From NCBI RefSeq assembly GCF_047495875.1, contig NC_092463.1, positions 11,914,622 through 11,978,621 on the forward strand: a DNA stretch of 64,000 bases, given 5' to 3'. The notes under the pieces were generated by a model. That model was not told the DNA's origin. It ran no database searches and saw only the letters and a list, made by a program, of their open reading frames with translations. Positions 61,380 to 64,000 of this stretch are shown in pieces (positions within the stretch are counted from its first letter, which is position 1; the number at the start of each line of letters is the position of its first letter). The stretch is from Pithys albifrons albifrons. Lineage: Eukaryota; Chordata; Aves; Passeriformes; Thamnophilidae. Both the position numbers and the translations under genes were made by a program.

Positions 61380-61535
61380 GGGTTCAACAGCCAGGGTCTA
61401 GAGCAAACTAATCTGGCACTGCTATTCTGGGCAGTGGATCCTTTGTGGCTTTGGGCAAGCAGAACACATGATCTTTCAATCTCAGTTTCCCTTTCTGTAA
61501 TATAGAGCAATGAGAATAATTTCATTCTTATCTGA
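61380..61535 (+). repeat. MIR-like SINE
   Basis: The core GGCTTTGGGCAAGCAGAACA, then AATCTCAGTTTCCCTTTCTG, then TAATATAGAGCAATGAGAAT aligns well with the MIR consensus order (GACCTTGGGCAAGTCACTT...CCTCAGTTTCC...TCTGTAAAATGGGGATAAT). The upstream part, GGGTCTAGAGCAAACTAATC, fits the 5' side loosely. It is the clearest ancient SINE relic in the window. Confidence 0.75.
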
Positions 61536-62772
61536 CACAATATTTTTATTTACTATAGGCAGATGAAATGGTATGGAAATAGCCTTAATGAATTCTGTTC
61601 AAAATCAAAGCCTATCTGTCATTCATTGTTTAATTGCTTCATTTTTTTTAGTGAAGATACTCAGTTCATAATTGAAGAGACCAAAACATTTAAAGGTTGG
61701 ATTTGTATTCTGGAGAATATTCAGAATTTCAAGAAAACTACCCCCCCACTGTTTCATTATGAGAAATATTCTAAAGGCTTTCCAAAAGTTTTGTCTTTAT
61801 GCAGAACCGCAGTCTGTTTATTTCTTCATGCCAAAGATGAGGTTTGGCACAGGATTGTCCCGTACCCTTGCCAAAAGCTCTCCTAAGAGCACACTCAGTT
61901 AGTTTATATTACTACTTTTGAGAAAGGAAACATTAAAGAAACCATATTTTTAATACAGTATAAAGGTCCTCTGAAGGCTGAAAATGCCTCCCTCTGGCCC
62001 CACCTCAATGCAAAGGACTAGGGGAAGTGAGGGAAAAAGGAGTCCTACAGTCAAAGAGCTGCCTCTGTGTGAGGCCTGGGAGCTAGGACAGCTTCGGTCT
62101 AACCCTCATTTCCCTGCAGGGTATGTTTTCAAAAATTGCTTCTAAGTGTGGTTGCCCAAGTCGAGACAACCATAGCTTCATTTTCAGCAAGTCTGGGCAC
62201 TCTAAACACCTGCTGATTTTACAGTGACTGTTCAAGGGAAGAAGGACCTAGGATGCCTCCTTCCTGTGTTCCCAAACTAATGCAAGTGCCGAGGCTCCAG
62301 GGCCAGGTCTGTCCCTCTCCCTCTGTAACCCTGTGAGCATCAGTGCATTGCTCTGCAGGTTCTGCAAAAGGTCACTAAGCCAGAGAAAGGCTATGGTTAT
62401 TCTATTTATACATATAAATATAACTTGCATTTTCCTTGCTCTGACAGTGGTATAACCTTTAACTGATGTCTGGAACCCTGAGCCTTTCCCTGATACCAAC
62501 CAGGCATATTCTTTAACTTTTGACTTTGGCATTTCCTATAAGTTTGGGAAACTTGAGTGATCTGCTAACTATGCTGATCACTAAACCATTTCATTTAAAT
62601 GCAGAGGCTTAAGTTTTTTACACTTCTATGAAGTCTTGAAGTCTGAGATAATACATAATTTAAACATAGAATGCTATTGTCATCATAATACCTGAGTCTG
62701 TAGCCCTATTATGCACACAGTGAGAGAGCATTTCAGGTGATTGTAAGAAGATTTTTCCATTTTAAAAGAAAA

Positions 62773-62837
62773 ATGTGTGTATATGCATATATCTATGTAT
62801 CCATTCATTGATCCACTCATCCATTTATCCATCCATA
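62773..62837 (+). repeat. TG/TA tract followed by degenerate ATCC repeat
   Basis: TGTGTGTATATGCATATATC passes into about eight imperfect ATCC/ATTC units (TATCCATTCATTGATCCACTC, then ATCCATTTATCCATCCATAA). It is an ordinary compound microsatellite and probably polymorphic. Confidence 0.85.
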
Positions 62838-64000
62838 AGAACTCAGATTGTACTTTTAGAAACCGAAGTCAGATGTTAAAGTTGTCACCAGCTGAATATT
62901 TCCCTCCTCCTCCAGGTGTCCATTCAGCCCACTCATTGTTTATAGGCTGCATGAGGCAGGTATAGTCAGCTATCAGAGAGAGCTCAGCTAAAGCGTGGAA
63001 GACAATTTTTTTCCATTTAACTTCCACACACCATAAGCAGCCAAATAATTTTCTGCATTTAATTTTCAAATATGCTCTTTTTCTCCCTAATGGAACTTCC
63101 ACTTCCAGAATTTCTTATTCAACCTTCTTGTTCAGCCACAATGCCTCTTTCTCCTAAGGATCAGTCCAATCCATTAAGTGTCTGAATACCTAAGAGTTAG
63201 GGATGTCTATGAAAAATCTGTAAGTTAAATTTGAGTCTCCACATTTGCATGGATGTGATCCTTCTTTTTTCTGTAAGCACAGTTTTTGAGACCTGTCAGA
63301 GTTGCACCAATGTGGATCAAGCTTCAGAGTTGAGGCCTTTAAGACTTTTCAGTGAAAATTAACACTTGAGTTACAAAGCACTTCTACTATGGTATGAAAA
63401 TGAAACCATGCTGAAAATTCTTAATGTACTCAAAGAAAGGCTTATTTTATAAACTAAGATTATTCTCAATACTGTTGTTTCTGGAAAGAATAGAAGTGGA
63501 AAGCTTCAGAGAGTAGATATTCCTGTCATAACTTCACGATGATACTCAGATGTCAGTACTTGAAGAATGTAGTCCTTTTTTCTGTTTTAAATAGATATTT
63601 TGTTTTGTTAACCTGCAGGAGGATTTAAAAGGAAGTCAACATGTTCTGTAAACTCAAAGAGTGAGGTTTGCTTGTTTGTACATTCCAACTGCCTGCATAT
63701 TACAGGCCAAAAAAATGTTCCTGTGTCACATCTGCATTGAGCCCAATTCCTTCATGTTTGATTAAAGTGTTACCTGTAAGGTAAACTTAAGAGCACAATT
63801 GCTTTTCTACTGATATTCATTTTGAAAACTCTGAGCTCAGAATGAATAAAGTGTCATTTCCTATAGCATTGGATTCTCTGGTTTTCTAACAAGGCACAAG
63901 CTTCAACTGGAGCTTTTCCAGAGACTAAGAAATTCCTGATGGCCCAGTACTGGGGATTCTCTGAATCCTAGTAGGTTATTTTCACACCGGAACCTTTCAT

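Larger units (their letters stand above)
56428..64000. other. gene-free stretch with hairpin, microsatellite and MIR relic
   Basis: No gene is supportable. It holds a perfect 12-base inverted repeat at 60311-60342, a MIR-like SINE at 61380-61535 and a TG/TA plus ATCC simple repeat at 62773-62837. AT-rich sequence around 58230-58700 is dense in homeodomain-type TAATTA/ATTA cores and could be conserved non-coding DNA. The latter is an impression only. Confidence 0.65.

Noticed and set aside
1..64000. CRISPR array, operon, phage or bacterial defence system
   Set aside because: There are no regularly spaced repeats, no ribosome-binding sites followed by long frames and no dense coding. The repeat content is vertebrate.

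Overview
This window looks like non-coding vertebrate nuclear DNA, most probably from a bird. It is AT-rich, CpG is scarce, and no open reading frame looks like a host gene. The open frames are short and scattered over both strands, as expected by chance. The longest (172 codons, minus strand near 37 kb) belongs to a dead CR1 retrotransposon. The bird call rests on several CR1 LINE copies with the avian-type 3' end (AT-rich octamer related to ATTCTRTG), a solo LTR of avian endogenous-retrovirus type, and a thin background of very old amniote repeats (MIR-like SINEs and a tetrapod-grade CR1). The bird order cannot be fixed from sequence alone.

Layout. 1-14.0 kb: unannotatable single-copy-looking DNA with homopolymer runs. 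14.0-15.2 kb: a minus-strand CR1 reverse-transcriptase fragment split by a 631-bp solo LTR flanked by near-identical 5-bp target duplications. 15.2-29.7 kb: mostly featureless, with low-complexity tracts and two old MIR-like fragments. 29.7-30.46 kb: plus-strand CR1 3' end. 35.5-37.44 kb: a pile-up of minus-strand CR1 pieces (endonuclease, linker/RT start and two 3' tails), best read as nested insertions. 40.0-40.9 kb: a very old plus-strand CR1 with recognisable but dead RT motifs. 41.2-41.4 kb and 61.4-61.5 kb: MIR-like SINE relics. 51.3-56.4 kb: three plus-strand CR1 3' ends within about 5 kb. 56.4-64 kb: no genes; simple repeats, one perfect hairpin and some stretches resembling conserved non-coding DNA.

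No host gene, tRNA, rRNA, CRISPR array or operon-like organisation can be supported, and I found no undescribed biological system. The window is either intergenic or inside a very large intron. A few short stretches have good splice-site geometry and are flagged as candidate exons at low confidence. All family assignments are from recognition of sequence patterns by eye; no database search was run, and boundaries of repeats are approximate to about 10-30 bases unless stated.
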